From an uncultured Devosia sp. (GTDB lineage Bacteria; Pseudomonadota; Alphaproteobacteria; Rhizobiales; Devosiaceae), in the NCBI RefSeq assembly GCF_963517015.1, contig NZ_CAUQDV010000001.1, forward strand, positions 1,618,001 through 1,682,000: a stretch of DNA of 64,000 nucleotides, given 5' to 3'. Below are positions 1 through 7,653 of the stretch, one piece after another (within the stretch, counting starts at the first letter, position 1; the number at the start of each line of letters is the position of its first letter). The notes under the pieces were generated by a model, which saw only the letters and a program-made list of their open reading frames with translations, was not told where the DNA came from and made no database searches. The translations under genes and the position numbers were made by a program.

Positions 1-264
1 ACGCGCGAAGAATTGTGGTGCGTGATCCGGGACCTGCATGCAAGCCAGGACGTGACCATCGTGCTGGTGACGCACGACCTGCGGGAGAGCGTGTTTCTGG
101 CCGACAAGGTGGTGGTGATGAGCGCACGACCGGGCCGGTTGATTTCCGAGCATGTGGTGCCCTTCGCGCGGCCACGGCAGCTCGACATTCTCTACAAGCC
201 GGAGTTCAACGATATGGTGCAGGCGCTGCATGGCGAGATCGCAACGGCGAGGGCGGCAGCATGA
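1..264 (+). CDS. ABC transporter ATP-binding protein (nitrate/sulfonate/taurine family), C-terminal part
   Basis: This is the 3' end of a gene that begins before the window; it is open from base 1 and about 87 residues are visible. The visible part has the H-loop region of an ABC ATPase (VLVTHDLRESVFLADKVVVM) followed by a C-terminal tail typical of SsuB/TauB/ThiZ-like ATPases. The Walker A, signature and Walker B motifs lie outside the window. The stop overlaps the permease start in an ATGA junction, so the two are translationally coupled and form one importer. The substrate cannot be told from the sequence. Confidence 0.9.
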   Translation, partial: TREELWCVIRDLHASQDVTIVLVTHDLRESVFLADKVVVMSARPGRLISEHVVPFARPRQLDILYKPEFNDMVQALHGEIATARAAA

Positions 265-1082
265 CCAATGTCGAGACCGTCACGGCCGTTTCCACTCTGC
301 CGCTGCCGCGGGAGCGCTTCCGCATCAACTGGATCCGCCTAGCGCCGCTGCTTTATACGATCGGGCTGTTCGTGATCTGGGAGATCGGCGTTCGCATATC
401 CGGCCTGCCGCATACGATCCTGCCGACGCCAAGCCGGGTGTTCGAGGCAATCGTGCAATACTGGTCACCGATCTGGAAGAATTCGGTGCAGACGCTCTAT
501 ACGACCGTTCTGGGTTTTCTGATCGCCGTGGTGGCGGGGCTGGGGATCGGGCTGTTTATCGGTTGGTCCAAGAGCATTTATGCCGGGCTCTATCCGATCA
601 TGATTGGGTTCAATGCCGTTCCGAAAGTGGCACTGGTGCCTATCCTGGTCATCTGGTTCGGCATCGGGACGGTGCCGGCGGTGCTGACGGCGTTCCTGAT
701 TTCGTTCTTCCCGATCGTGGTCAATGTGGCAACGGGATTGGCGACGATCGAGCCGGAAACCGAAGATGTGTTGCGAGCGCTCGGGGCCAGGAAGCTCGAC
801 ATCATGCTCAAGGTCGGCATTCCGCGATCGATGCCGTATTTTTTCGGCTCTCTGAAGGTGGCGATTACGCTGGCTTTTGTCGGCTCGGTGGTGAGCGAGA
901 CAGTGGCGTCCAACAATGGACTGGGGAATATGATGGCGTCGGCGCAGTCGAACTTCAACGTGCCGCTGGTGTTTGCCGGGCTGCTGATGCTCGCCGTCGA
1001 GGGGATTGCCATGTACGCGCTGATGGCCTGGATCGAGAAGCGGATGACGGGCTGGGCCCATCGCTCATCGATGAGCCACTAG
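261..1082 (+). CDS. ABC transporter permease, SsuC/TauC/ThiX type
   Basis: A 273-residue inner-membrane permease of the binding-protein-dependent transport family. About six hydrophobic segments are visible, and the EAA-like cytoplasmic loop appears around residues 175-195 (ALGARKLDIMLKVGIPRSMPY), the contact for the ATPase. The ATG at 261 is chosen because it gives the four-base ATGA overlap with the ATPase stop; a much longer reading upstream in this frame is only the shadow of that gene. It is the last gene of the importer operon, and the solute-binding protein must lie upstream of the window. Substrate could be a sulfonate, nitrate, a pyrimidine precursor or similar; nothing here decides. 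Confidence 0.9.
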   Translation: MTNVETVTAVSTLPLPRERFRINWIRLAPLLYTIGLFVIWEIGVRISGLPHTILPTPSRVFEAIVQYWSPIWKNSVQTLYTTVLGFLIAVVAGLGIGLFIGWSKSIYAGLYPIMIGFNAVPKVALVPILVIWFGIGTVPAVLTAFLISFFPIVVNVATGLATIEPETEDVLRALGARKLDIMLKVGIPRSMPYFFGSLKVAITLAFVGSVVSETVASNNGLGNMMASAQSNFNVPLVFAGLLMLAVEGIAMYALMAWIEKRMTGWAHRSSMSH

Positions 1083-1085
1083 GTT

Positions 1086-1604
1086 TCAAAGGCCGTTGGT
1101 GAGGTTGAGCCGGTCTAGCGTGGCGCGGTCGGAAGGCTCGACCATGCCGACGAGAAAGCGCGTGACGATCTTGCGCGAGTCGGGCGGAAGGCTGTCGATG
1201 GCGGCTGTGATGCGGCTGGCCTGGGTAACCGATAGGGCCGCGAAGTATTGGCGGCCCTTATCGGTGGCATGGAGCAGGCGCTGGCGACGATCGGCATGGC
1301 CGGTCTTCTGCTCGATATAGCCATTGTCGATGAGCTGGCGCAGCACGCGGGCGAGGCTCTGCTTGGTGATCTTCAAGATATCGAGAAGATCGGCCACGGG
1401 CATGCCGGGGCGCAGATTGACGAAATAGAGCACGCGGTGATGAGCACGGCCGAAATCCTGGCGGTCGAGCAGAGCGTCGGCGTCACCGGTGAAATCGCGA
1501 TAAGCGAAGAAAAACAGACCCATAATGTCGAGGGGGAGCGCATCCCCGCCCGGCGGCAGAGAATTTATGTCAGCAATGTTGACATTTTTTAGGGTAGCTG
1601 CCAT
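1086..1604 (-). CDS. MarR-family transcriptional regulator
   Basis: A 172-residue winged-helix regulator of the MarR type. The DNA-binding region is visible around residues 70-115 (VADLLDILKITKQSLARVLRQLIDNGYIEQKTGHADRR), with the recognition helix followed by the basic wing containing DRR. The ATG at 1604 is chosen because AGGAAG lies five bases upstream on the minus strand; an in-frame ATG at 1691 would add 29 residues of poor quality. It converges on the ABC operon, with only three bases between the stops. A weak inverted repeat (TGTCA..TGACA) lies inside its own 5' end. Ligand and target are unknown. Confidence 0.85.
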   Translation of the reverse strand: MAATLKNVNIADINSLPPGGDALPLDIMGLFFFAYRDFTGDADALLDRQDFGRAHHRVLYFVNLRPGMPVADLLDILKITKQSLARVLRQLIDNGYIEQKTGHADRRQRLLHATDKGRQYFAALSVTQASRITAAIDSLPPDSRKIVTRFLVGMVEPSDRATLDRLNLTNGL

Positions 1605-1739
1605 TGTCTTCCTATCAGGACGCCGTTCAGTCTTATCCCCCAGCCTTTGTGGTTTGCCAAGGCCTTGGGCCTGGGGCATGATCGGCGCCAAATCGGGTCA
1701 CCGCGCAAGGCGGGCCCATAATATTGGCGGGAGAGAACG

Positions 1740-2630
1740 ATGGCAGGCGTGCCGATGGACCAGCGCGATGGCTGGATCTGGTTTGATGGCGAATTCAAGC
1801 CGTGGAAAGACGCAAAGATTCACGTGCTGACGCACGGGCTGCACTATGCGAGCTCAGTATTTGAAGGCGAGCGCGCCTATGGCGGCGAGATCTTCAAGTC
1901 GCGCGAGCACACCGAGCGGCTGATCCGTTCGGGCAAGACGCTGGACTTCACCATTCCCTGGTCGGTCGACCAGATCGAGGAAGCCAAGCGCGCAGTGCTG
2001 GAAAAGAATGGCCTGGTCGATGCCTATGTGCGTCCTGTGGCCTGGCGCGGTTCGGAAGAACTGAGCGTTCCCGCCCGCAACAATACGGTTCACCTGGCGA
2101 TCGCCGCCTGGGTGTGGCCGAGCTATTTCTCGGTCGAGGAAAAGCTCAAGGGCATTCGCCTCGAGTGGAGCAAGTGGAAGCGCCCGAGCCCGGAGACCAT
2201 TCCGTCTTCGGCAAAGGCTGCCGGCCTCTACATGATCTGCACGCTGAGCAAGGACGCGGCCATGGCCAATGGCTATGCCGATGCGCTGATGCTGGACTAT
2301 CGCGGCTATGTGGCGGAAGCCACGGGCGCCAATGTGTTCTTCATCAAGGGCAAGGACATCACCACGCCGACGCCGGATTGCTTCCTCAACGGCATCACCC
2401 GTCAGACGCTGATCGATCTGGCCAAGCGCAATGGTTACACCGTGACCGAGCGCCACATCATGCCAGAAGAGCTCAGCCAGTTCGACGAGTGCTTCCTGAC
2501 CGGTACGGCCGCGGAAGTGACGCCGGTCAGCGTGATCGGGGACTACACGTTTACGCCGGGCGAGGGCTGCCGGACGCTGATCGATGCCTATTCGGCAGAG
2601 GTCCAGCCCAAGCGCGCTGCCGCCGAATAA
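1740..2630 (+). CDS. ilvE: Branched-chain amino acid aminotransferase
   Basis: A 296-residue fold-type IV PLP aminotransferase that interconverts branched-chain amino acids and their 2-keto acids, cytoplasmic. The N-terminal block (HVLTHGLHYASSVFEGERAY) and the PLP-binding lysine at residue 159, in SSAKAAGLYM, match the IlvE family, as does EATGANVFF after it. Length matches typical IlvE (about 290-310). The ATG at 1740 has GGGAGAGAA just upstream. It is transcribed alone and ends in an intrinsic terminator. A D-amino-acid or 4-amino-4-deoxychorismate lyase relative is the only alternative and is less likely given the length and motifs. Confidence 0.95.
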   Translation: MAGVPMDQRDGWIWFDGEFKPWKDAKIHVLTHGLHYASSVFEGERAYGGEIFKSREHTERLIRSGKTLDFTIPWSVDQIEEAKRAVLEKNGLVDAYVRPVAWRGSEELSVPARNNTVHLAIAAWVWPSYFSVEEKLKGIRLEWSKWKRPSPETIPSSAKAAGLYMICTLSKDAAMANGYADALMLDYRGYVAEATGANVFFIKGKDITTPTPDCFLNGITRQTLIDLAKRNGYTVTERHIMPEELSQFDECFLTGTAAEVTPVSVIGDYTFTPGEGCRTLIDAYSAEVQPKRAAAE

Positions 2631-2649
2631 GCGGAATCAATTGATGAAA

Positions 2650-2677
2650 AAGCCGGGCCAAGTGCCCGGCTTTTTTG
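2650..2677 (+). terminator. Intrinsic terminator after ilvE
   Basis: GCCGGGC and GCCCGGC pair across a five-base loop and are followed by six Ts on the plus strand, with As on the other side. It probably ends ilvE, and could also work for moaE from the minus strand. Confidence 0.85.
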
Positions 2678-2678
2678 T

Positions 2679-3125
2679 TTATTCCCAGCGTGCTTTGGCG
2701 GCGTCGTCTGCCGTTTTGGCTTCGACCCAGTGGGTGCCCTGGGCATCGGTTTCCTGTTTCCAGAAAGGCGCGTCGGTCTTGAGGTAGTCCATCAGGAATT
2801 CGGCGCCCTTGAAGGCCGCGTCGCGATGGGGGGAGAGGGTCATGACCTGAACGATCGGTTCGCCTGGACCGAGCGTGCCATAGCGGTGGATGACCGTGGC
2901 GGCGAGGAGGCTGAAGCGGGTGGTTGCCTGCTCGATGATGGCGGAGAGCTGATCGATCGCCAGTTCGGGATAGCATTCGAGGGTCAGTGACAGGATGGGC
3001 GCGTCGGGCTGGCTGCGGACCACGCCGGTGAAGGTCACGGCGGCGCCGGCGCCATTTCCCATGGCGAGGAAGGCATTGGTTTCGGCGCCGGGATCGAAAG
3101 CCTCGGTGGTGACACGAACACCCAT
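2679..3125 (-). CDS. moaE: Molybdopterin synthase catalytic subunit MoaE
   Basis: A 148-residue protein matching MoaE, the large subunit that uses the MoaD thiocarboxylate to make the dithiolene of molybdopterin from cyclic pyranopterin monophosphate. Family motifs are visible: FTGVVR near residue 33, LTLECYPE near residue 47, VIHRYGTLGPGE around residue 79, and HRDAAFKGAEFLMDYLKTDAPFWKQE in the C-terminal half. Usual family length. It begins two bases after the moaD stop, so the pair is co-transcribed. It is the last gene of the pgsA-moaD-moaE run. Confidence 0.95.
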   Translation of the reverse strand: MGVRVTTEAFDPGAETNAFLAMGNGAGAAVTFTGVVRSQPDAPILSLTLECYPELAIDQLSAIIEQATTRFSLLAATVIHRYGTLGPGEPIVQVMTLSPHRDAAFKGAEFLMDYLKTDAPFWKQETDAQGTHWVEAKTADDAAKARWE

Positions 3126-3127
3126 GA

Positions 3128-3379
3128 TCAGCCTCCCGTCATGGGCGGGAAGAGGGCCACGGTGGTTGCGCCAATGATGGTGGTCTCAGGCTTCGCCAGT
3201 TTGGCGTCGACGGCGGCGCGGATCAGCGCTCGCTTTTCGGCGGCATGGGCGAAGGCCTCATCGCGGCTTGCGAGATAGTCGATGAGATCGGCGACGGTGA
3301 CCACTTCGGGCGGCAGCGTCAGCTCTTCCTCGCCGCGATTGAGGCGTTCGCGCAGCCAGGCGAAATAGAGGATTTTCAC
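3128..3379 (-). CDS. moaD: Molybdopterin synthase sulfur carrier subunit MoaD
   Basis: An 83-residue ubiquitin-like protein that carries the thiocarboxylate sulfur used by MoaE. It ends in MTGG, the diglycine tail required for adenylation by MoeB and for sulfur transfer. The core (KILYFAWLRERL, then LPPEVVTVADLIDYL) fits the MoaD fold. The GTG at 3379 is preferred because it overlaps the pgsA stop by four bases (GTGA); a longer in-frame reading runs into pgsA. It is coupled to pgsA upstream and moaE downstream. Confidence 0.93.
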   Translation of the reverse strand: MKILYFAWLRERLNRGEEELTLPPEVVTVADLIDYLASRDEAFAHAAEKRALIRAAVDAKLAKPETTIIGATTVALFPPMTGG

Positions 3380-3942
3380 TTCGGGTCTTCGACGAGATGG
3401 GGCCAGGAGGCGCGCAGATATTGGAAACCGGTCCAGAGCGTCAGCGCGCCGGCAGCCCAGAGCAGGATGTCGCTGGGGATGGCGAGCGCCGGCACGACGC
3501 CTTCGAGCAGGATCACGGCGAGGGCAACGAGTTGCAGGGTGGTCTTCCACTTGGCGAGCCAGGTGACGTTGAGGACGACCTTGGTGTTGCCGAGGAATTC
3601 GCGCAGGCCCGAGATGAAGAATTCGCGGAACAGGATGGCGCAGACCGGGATCATGTCCCAGCCGGAGAGGCTGCCCTGCCAGGCGAGCGCGGTGATCAGG
3701 ATGCCGACGAGGAGCTTGTCGGCGATCGGATCGAGCATGCGGCCGAGGGGCGAATACTGGTTCCAGGCGCGGGCCAGGTAGCCATCGAGCCAGTCGCTGA
3801 CGGCGGCGAGGATGTAGATGACGAGCGCGATGACGCGCAGCGTTGGGTCCCCCTGCATGACCAGCCAGACCACCGGGAAGATCGCGAGGATGCGCGCGAT
3901 GGTGATGATATTGGGAACGAGCAGGAGCGGGTTTCTGGCCAT
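3376..3942 (-). CDS. pgsA: CDP-diacylglycerol-glycerol-3-phosphate 3-phosphatidyltransferase
   Basis: A 188-residue membrane enzyme making phosphatidylglycerol phosphate from CDP-diacylglycerol and glycerol 3-phosphate, the committed step to phosphatidylglycerol and cardiolipin. The CDP-alcohol phosphatidyltransferase signature D-x2-DG-x2-AR-x8-G-x3-D-x3-D is visible in SDWLDGYLARAWNQYSPLGR followed by MLDPIAD. Four to five hydrophobic segments flank it. The ATG at 3942 gives the usual family length; upstream in-frame codons read into the hairpin region. The order pgsA-moaD-moaE is shared by many rhizobia, normally just after uvrC; here aroG and a YCII gene sit between. Confidence 0.93.
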   Translation of the reverse strand: MARNPLLLVPNIITIARILAIFPVVWLVMQGDPTLRVIALVIYILAAVSDWLDGYLARAWNQYSPLGRMLDPIADKLLVGILITALAWQGSLSGWDMIPVCAILFREFFISGLREFLGNTKVVLNVTWLAKWKTTLQLVALAVILLEGVVPALAIPSDILLWAAGALTLWTGFQYLRASWPHLVEDPK

Positions 3943-3970
3943 GAGGCGACAGAACAGGATTGGGGGAAGG

Positions 3971-4000
3971 GGGTCAAGCACGCTGACGCGTGCTTGACCC
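3971..4000 (-). terminator. Hairpin after the DAHP synthase gene
   Basis: A perfect 13-bp stem, GGGTCAAGCACGC against its complement, with a four-base loop, ten bases after the DAHP synthase stop. There is no clear U-tract (CCCCCUUCC follows), so termination is likely but not proved. Confidence 0.55.
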
Positions 4001-4009
4001 GAGTTTATA

Positions 4010-5086
4010 CTAGGCCACGGCCTGATTGGTTGCCGCGCGGCGCTGGGTGACGGAGTTAGCCAGAGCCTCAAGAGCCTTCACTGTCGTGTCCCAGTCGATG
4101 CAGCCGTCGGTAATGGACTGACCATAGGTCAGCGGCTGACCCTCGACCAGATCCTGGCGGCCGGCGACGAGGTTCGATTCAACCATCACGCCGATGATGC
4201 GCTTGTCGCCAGCGGCGAGCTGGTTGCCGATGTCGGCGAGGACCAGCGGTTGGTTTTCCGGGTTTTTCGACGAGTTGGCGTGGCTGGCATCGACCATGAT
4301 GGTGGGGGCGATGCCGGCCTTTTCGGCGGCCTTGGCGGCAGCATCGACGCTGGCCGCATCGTAGTTGGTGGCTTTGCTGCCGCCGCGCAGGATGATGTGG
4401 CAATCCTCGTTGCCGGTGGTAGCGGCAATAGCGGAGCGACCATCCTTGGTGACGGCGAGGAAGTGGTGTGGCTGGCTGGCGGAGCTGACCGCGTCGAGCG
4501 CGATCTTCACATTGCCATCGGTGCCATTCTTGAAGCCGACCGGGCAGGAAAGGCCCGACGCCAGTTCGCGGTGAATCTGCGACTCGGTGGTGCGGGCGCC
4601 GATGGCGGCCCAGGAGACGAGATCGGCAATGTATTGCGGGGTCGTCATGTCGAGGAATTCGCAGGCAGCAGGCAGGCCGAGATTGTTGATGTCGAGCAGC
4701 AGGGCGCGGGCGGTGTGCAGGCCCGTGTCGATCTGGAAGCTGCCATCGAGATTGGGATCGTTGATCAGGCCCTTCCAGCCAACCGTGGTGCGCGGCTTTT
4801 CGAAGTAGACGCGCATGATGATTTCGAGGCGGTCGCCGAGGGTTTCGCGCAGGGCGACGAGGCGCTGGGCATAGTCCATGGCGGCGGCGGGATCGTGGAT
4901 GGAGCAGGGGCCAACCACCACGGCAAGGCGGTCGTCAATGCCCGTCAGGATGTTATGGAAATCATGGCGGGCACTGAGGACGGTCCTGGTGGCGGCGTCT
5001 GTGCGCGGATGCTGTCGCATGACCTCGATGGGCGTGGTCAGCGGTTTGATTTCGGTGATGCGAAGGTCGTCGGTGGATTTGAGCAT
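4010..5086 (-). CDS. aroG: 3-deoxy-7-phosphoheptulonate (DAHP) synthase, type I (AroF/G/H class)
   Basis: A 358-residue enzyme condensing phosphoenolpyruvate and erythrose 4-phosphate, the first step of the shikimate pathway. Family motifs: VVVGPCSIHDP near residue 60 (substrate and metal loop), RVYFEKPRTTVGWKGLIND near residue 93, PVGFKNGTDGN near residue 185, and VDASHANSSKNP near residue 265. The length matches E. coli AroG. The ATG at 5086 has GAGG nine bases upstream. It is preceded by an aromatic-amino-acid leader peptide and terminator/antiterminator hairpins, so its expression is probably set by attenuation, in addition to any feedback inhibition of the enzyme. Whether the isoenzyme is Phe-, Tyr- or Trp-sensitive cannot be read. 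Confidence 0.95.
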   Translation of the reverse strand: MLKSTDDLRITEIKPLTTPIEVMRQHPRTDAATRTVLSARHDFHNILTGIDDRLAVVVGPCSIHDPAAAMDYAQRLVALRETLGDRLEIIMRVYFEKPRTTVGWKGLINDPNLDGSFQIDTGLHTARALLLDINNLGLPAACEFLDMTTPQYIADLVSWAAIGARTTESQIHRELASGLSCPVGFKNGTDGNVKIALDAVSSASQPHHFLAVTKDGRSAIAATTGNEDCHIILRGGSKATNYDAASVDAAAKAAEKAGIAPTIMVDASHANSSKNPENQPLVLADIGNQLAAGDKRIIGVMVESNLVAGRQDLVEGQPLTYGQSITDGCIDWDTTVKALEALANSVTQRRAATNQAVA

Positions 5087-5120
5087 TTTGTAGTCCTCGA
5101 TGATTTTGTTGTTCGAGGGG

Positions 5121-5220
5121 TACAAAAAAACCGCCTCGAAAGTTCGGGCGGTGGGCTTCGGGTTTGGTCGTATCTTGTGAAGATCAGATCAAGCGCGCGT
5201 CAGCCTCCGCCGGGAGCGGA
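5121..5220 (-). promoter_or_regulatory. Transcription attenuator of the DAHP synthase gene
   Basis: Four segments are visible in the leader RNA. Segment 1 (UCCGCU, 5215-5220) pairs with segment 2 (GGCGGAGGCU, 5202-5211). Segment 2 can instead pair with segment 3 (AGCCCACCGCC, 5147-5157), forming an antiterminator. Segment 3 can pair with segment 4 (GGCGGU, 5130-5135) to make a terminator stem CCGCC-CGAA / UUCG-A-GGCGG, followed by seven Us (5124-5130). This is the architecture of trp-type attenuation. A ribosome stalled on the aromatic codons of the leader peptide would cover segment 1 and allow read-through. Confidence 0.85.
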
Positions 5221-5264
5221 TAGCTAAAGTACCAAAACGAAAAGGTGGCGACGGAGCGGATCAT
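5184..5264 (-). CDS. Aromatic leader peptide of the DAHP synthase attenuator
   Basis: A 26-codon reading frame whose peptide contains FSFWYFSY at residues 8-15: three Phe, two Tyr and one Trp in eight residues, ending 11 codons before a TGA stop. It lies immediately upstream of the alternative hairpins of the attenuator, as leader peptides do in trp and phe operons. There is no Shine-Dalgarno sequence before the ATG (TCTCCC precedes it). A -35/-10 pair is placed so that transcription would start at or next to the ATG, which suggests a leaderless message, as is known for the trp leader peptide of Sinorhizobium. Confidence 0.82.
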   Translation of the reverse strand: MIRSVATFSFWYFSYPLPAEADARLI

Positions 5265-5270
5265 GGGAGA

Positions 5271-5300
5271 TGTGTAACCGAGAGTTCGGGGATTTGTCGA
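5271..5300 (-). promoter_or_regulatory. Probable promoter of the DAHP synthase leader
   Basis: TCGACA (5295-5300) and TACACA (5271-5276) on the minus strand, 18 bases apart, resemble -35 and -10 elements. The -10 ends six bases before the leader-peptide ATG at 5264, so the transcript probably starts at that ATG. Confidence 0.6.
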
Positions 5301-5318
5301 GTCCCGACTTTGGTCTAG

Positions 5319-5351
5319 GTGGCAAGTCGCATGAAGGGCGCGACTTGCCAC
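5319..5351 (-). terminator. Hairpin after the YCII-domain gene
   Basis: Perfect 12-bp inverted repeat GTGGCAAGTCGC with a nine-base loop, located 20 bases beyond the YCII gene stop on the minus strand and upstream of the leader promoter. No U-tract, so it is a probable rather than certain terminator. Confidence 0.45.
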
Positions 5352-5371
5352 ATGGTCTGGAGAGATAGCGC

Positions 5372-5719
5372 TCACATGCCGAATGGGTGCAGCTGCTGGA
5401 TAGTGATTTCGCCTTCCCAGACGGGCCAGTGCTCGCGGTGGAGGTTGGCGAAGCGTTCGGTCCAAGCGATCATTTCGGCTTCGCTGGGCAGGTCATAGAT
5501 GGCGTAGCCGCCGACCAGTTCCTTGCTCTCGGCAAAGGGGCCGTCGGTGACGAGTTGCTGTTGGCGGACGCGGACGGTTGCGGCGTCGGACATGCCGCCG
5601 GTTTCGAGCATGCGGGCACCGGCCTCCATGCCGAGCTTGACGATGGCGTCCATCAGGACCTGTGGTGGCGGGCCGGCTTCGACGGGATTGGTCGTGGTGA
5701 CGAAGGTGATGAATTTCAT
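5372..5719 (-). CDS. YCII-related (DGPF-domain) protein
   Basis: A 115-residue protein of the YCII/DGPF family, a dimeric alpha-beta barrel-like fold. The signature TDGPFAESKELVGGYAIYDL is seen at about residues 58-77. It has an excellent ribosome-binding site, GGAGGAAG, just before the ATG at 5719. The biochemical role of this family is unsettled; some members are linked to ECF sigma factors, but none is adjacent here. It stands alone between uvrC and the DAHP synthase gene, on the same strand as both. Confidence 0.88.
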   Translation of the reverse strand: MKFITFVTTTNPVEAGPPPQVLMDAIVKLGMEAGARMLETGGMSDAATVRVRQQQLVTDGPFAESKELVGGYAIYDLPSEAEMIAWTERFANLHREHWPVWEGEITIQQLHPFGM

Positions 5720-5772
5720 GGGCTTCCTCCAATGTTCGACAAGACGACGAACGGGGCCGGCAGAATTCGACG

Positions 5773-7653
5773 TCAGCCCCGGTTGAAATGATCATAGACC
5801 AACTGGGCCATGGCCTTCGAAATAGTGGGCACAGATTCCAAATCGGTCAGGCTGGCGCGGCCGACGGCTTTGGCTGAGCCGAAGTGATTGAGCAGGGCGC
5901 GCTTGCGGGTGGGGCCGATGCCGTCGATCTCGTCGAGCGGGTTCTTGATCTGGTCCTTCTTGCGCTTGGCGCGGTGGGTGCCGATGGCGAAGCGGTGGAC
6001 TTCGTCGCGCAGGCGCTGGACGTAGTAGAGGACGGGATCGCGGTGGGGCAGCATGAAGGCCTCGCGACCCTCCATGAAGAATTTCTCGCGGCCAGCGTCG
6101 CGCTCCTCGCCCTTGGCGATGCCGATGAAGGTCACTTCCTTGGGCAGGTTGAGCTCGGCGATGACGCCGCGCACGGCGCTCATCTGGCCGGCGCCGCCGT
6201 CGATGAAGACGACATCGGGCCAATCGGGCATGCCGGTCGCCTCGTCTTCGGCGTCGTTTTCGCTGTCGTTGACGAGGCGGGTGAAGCGGCGGGTCAGAAC
6301 TTCGCGCATCATGCCGAAGTCGTCGCCGGCGGCGATGTCGGATTTGATGTTGAAGGTGCGATAGTGCTTTTTGGAGAAGCCTTCCTCGCCGGCCACGACC
6401 ATGGCACCGACCATGTTGGTGCCGGAGATGTGCGAGTTGTCGTAGGCTTCGATGCGGCGCGGGACTTCCTCCAGGCCAAAGGTTTCGGCGACGCCTTCAA
6501 GCAGGGTGCGATTGCTGGCGCCTTCGGCGAGCTGGCGGCCAAGGGCTTCGCGGGCATTGTTGAGCGCGTGGTTCACAAGGTCGCGTTTTTCCCCTCGCTT
6601 GGGCTGTTCGATATAGACACGGCGTCCGGCGCGGGTGGAGAGGGCTTCTTCCATGACGGCGGGCTCGGCGAGTTCGTGGCTGATCAGGACCAGACGCGCG
6701 GGCGTGCGGTTTTCGTAGAACTGGCCGATGAAGGCTTCGAGCACTTCGGCATCGGAAAGGCTGGCGTCGGCGCGCGGACGATAAGGGTAGTTGCCCCAGT
6801 TCTGGAAGGCGCGGAAGAAGAAGACCTGCACGCAGAACTGGCCGCCTTCGTGGTGGATGGCAAAGACGTCGGCCTCTTCCACGGATTTGGCGGTGGCATC
6901 GCCCTGCGACTGGACCAAGGCGAGGGCGGAGAGACGATCGCGGATCAGGGCGGCGCGTTCGAAATCAAGCTGTTCTGCCGCCTGGTTCATGTCGGCTTGC
7001 AGGTGATTGCGGATGGCGCTGGACTTGCCGGAAAGGAACTGGCGGGCGTCTTCGACCAGCTCGCCATAGCCTTCGAGGCTGATCTCGCGGGTGCAGGGCG
7101 CGGCGCAGCGCTTGATCTGGTGCTGCAGGCACGGTCGGGTGCGGGCGGCGTAGAAGCTGTCCGAGCAGTTGCGGAGCAGGAAGGCCTTTTGCAGGCTGGC
7201 AATGGTGCGGCCGACGGCGGTGGCCGAGGCGAAGGGGCCGAAATAATGGCCCGGACGGCGACGCGTGCCGCGATGCTTGGTCAGCTCGGGCGCCTCATGA
7301 TCGGTGGCGATCAGGATATAGGGGAAGCTCTTGTCGTCGCGCAGCAGCACATTGAAGCGGGGCTTCAGGCGCTTGATCATATTGGCTTCGAGCAGCAGGG
7401 CTTCGGACTCGGTTTCGGTGCGCACAAACTCCATGCTGACCGTTGCCGCGATCATGCGCTGGAGGCGGATTTCGAGGCCGTCGGGGCGGGTATAGTTGGT
7501 GACGCGCGCCTTGAGGTTGCGCGCCTTGCCCACATACATGACCTCGCCTTCCGCATCGAGCATGCGGTAAACGCCGGGGGCGGCGGGCAGGGTGCGGACG
7601 AAGCTCTTGATGACTTCGGAGCCGCTGGGGCGGGGTGTGGTGTCGTCGCTCAT
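5773..7653 (-). CDS. uvrC: Excinuclease ABC subunit C
   Basis: A 626-residue nucleotide-excision-repair nuclease that makes the 3' and 5' incisions with UvrB. Domains in order: GIY-YIG nuclease at about residues 25-100 (PGVYRMLDAEGEVMYVGKAR), a cysteine-rich linker (CLQHQIKRCAAPC near residue 175), the UVR motif binding UvrB near residues 215-250, the RNase H-like nuclease domain (residues 390-550, with VFIDGGAGQ and FAIGTHRAKR), and C-terminal helix-hairpin-helix motifs (LDEIDGIGPTRKRALLNHFG). Its ATG overlaps the stop of the upstream SDR gene by four bases (ATGA). Together with uvrB elsewhere in the window it forms the UvrABC system. Confidence 0.97.
   Translation of the reverse strand: MSDDTTPRPSGSEVIKSFVRTLPAAPGVYRMLDAEGEVMYVGKARNLKARVTNYTRPDGLEIRLQRMIAATVSMEFVRTETESEALLLEANMIKRLKPRFNVLLRDDKSFPYILIATDHEAPELTKHRGTRRRPGHYFGPFASATAVGRTIASLQKAFLLRNCSDSFYAARTRPCLQHQIKRCAAPCTREISLEGYGELVEDARQFLSGKSSAIRNHLQADMNQAAEQLDFERAALIRDRLSALALVQSQGDATAKSVEEADVFAIHHEGGQFCVQVFFFRAFQNWGNYPYRPRADASLSDAEVLEAFIGQFYENRTPARLVLISHELAEPAVMEEALSTRAGRRVYIEQPKRGEKRDLVNHALNNAREALGRQLAEGASNRTLLEGVAETFGLEEVPRRIEAYDNSHISGTNMVGAMVVAGEEGFSKKHYRTFNIKSDIAAGDDFGMMREVLTRRFTRLVNDSENDAEDEATGMPDWPDVVFIDGGAGQMSAVRGVIAELNLPKEVTFIGIAKGEERDAGREKFFMEGREAFMLPHRDPVLYYVQRLRDEVHRFAIGTHRAKRKKDQIKNPLDEIDGIGPTRKRALLNHFGSAKAVGRASLTDLESVPTISKAMAQLVYDHFNRG

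Noticed and set aside
1566..1590. Inverted repeat TGTCA..TGACA inside the MarR gene as an operator
   Set aside because: Only five paired bases and inside coding sequence; too weak to call without a second site.
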